Shown in pieces: positions 4,967 to 5,063 of a stretch of 5,063 bases of DNA. The stretch spans positions 1 through 5,063 of the forward strand of contig JAHFMP010000080.1 in NCBI GenBank assembly GCA_023267795.1, read 5' to 3'. The notes under the pieces are model-generated. The model saw only the letters and a list, made by a program, of their open reading frames with translations. It was not told the origin of the DNA and did not search any database. The position numbers and the translations under genes are program-made. Every line of letters starts with the position of its first letter. The stretch's first letter is position 1. The stretch comes from Candidatus Woesearchaeota archaeon. GTDB taxonomy: Archaea > Nanobdellota > Nanobdellia > Woesearchaeales > DSVV01.

Positions 4967-4989
4967 ATCATTCAATAATTATGAATGAT
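4967..4989. promoter_or_regulatory. Possible operator: 8-base inverted repeat at the nucleotidyltransferase promoter
   Basis: ATCATTCA (4967-4974) and TGAATGAT (4982-4989) form a perfect eight-base inverted repeat with a seven-base spacer. A third TGAAT copy lies at 4961-4965. The repeat adjoins the TATA box and covers the predicted transcription start near 4967. It is a natural target for the winged-helix domain of the gene it precedes, but that link is inference. Confidence 0.4.
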
Positions 4990-4996
4990 ATATAAA
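4989..4996 (-). promoter_or_regulatory. Consensus TATA box of the nucleotidyltransferase/HEPN operon
   Basis: TTTATATA is the best archaeal TATA box in the window. A start about 25 bases downstream gives a leader of about 20 bases before the ATG at 4948. No clear ribosome binding site is seen in that leader. Bases 4997-5063 beyond it hold no gene I can support. Confidence 0.6.
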
Positions 4997-5063
4997 TGTT
5001 ATGGTTTTGAACGAAATTCTCCCTCCTGAATACTGGTTCTCAAAGTAACAAAAACTCGCTATT

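Noticed and set aside
4949..4975. TTG start giving nine more residues to the nucleotidyltransferase
   Set aside because: It is about 18 bases from the TATA box, so likely not in the transcript, and the ATG at 4948 begins right at the winged-helix domain.
5001..5048. Plus-strand 15-codon ORF (MVLNEILPPEYWFSK)
   Set aside because: Too short, starts only a few bases after a TATA box that serves the opposite strand, and has no ribosome binding site or known family.
4979..5063. Minus-strand open frame entering from the right edge (FENQYSGGRISFK) with a stop at 4979
   Set aside because: Could be the end of an upstream gene, but only 27 codons are visible, it runs over the promoter and operator of the next gene, and nothing identifies it.

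Overview
The window comes from an archaeon. Direct evidence is an archaeal elongation factor 1-beta gene preceded by the four-CxxC zinc-ribbon gene that often accompanies it, TATA boxes of the TTTATATA/TTTAAATA type about 25 bases upstream of several start codons (leaderless or short-leader transcripts), and GGTGA/GGAGG ribosome binding sites. The AT-rich composition, compact spacing and unrecognised long coiled-coil and acidic proteins suggest a DPANN-type lineage such as Woesearchaeota or Pacearchaeota. That placement is inference.

Left part (1-1720), all on the minus strand. The zinc-ribbon protein and aEF-1beta form a tight two-gene operon with 8 bases between them. Downstream lies the first 401 codons of a large unidentified acidic protein that runs off the left edge. 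It has its own TATA box and probably a leaderless mRNA. It is open across the whole left edge, so its 3' end is not in the window.

Middle (1740-3477), plus strand. A divergent promoter region of about 110 bases separates the translation operon from a 534-residue protein. This protein has a linker-like N-terminus with three short similar motifs, a long charged coiled coil and a small helical C-terminal domain. I do not recognise its function.

Right part (3481-4975), all on the minus strand. This is a cluster of three toxin-antitoxin type loci in different states. (a) A wHTH-nucleotidyltransferase gene is followed, with a 14-base overlap and a strong GGAGGT site, by a HEPN gene cut off after about 50 recognisable residues (MntA/HepT-like module with a broken HEPN partner). 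(b) An apparently intact RHH-type antitoxin/RelE toxin pair overlaps as TAATG and has a leaderless promoter with an 18-base dyad operator. (c) A collapsed vapBC locus: the start of an AbrB-type antitoxin is joined, out of frame, to the last residues of a PIN-domain toxin, while promoter and ribosome binding site remain. The main observation is this gradient from intact to degraded toxin modules next to a housekeeping operon. I found no wholly new system that I can support. The two unrecognised proteins are the best candidates for undescribed biology.

No tRNA, rRNA, CRISPR array or insertion sequence was recognised by eye.
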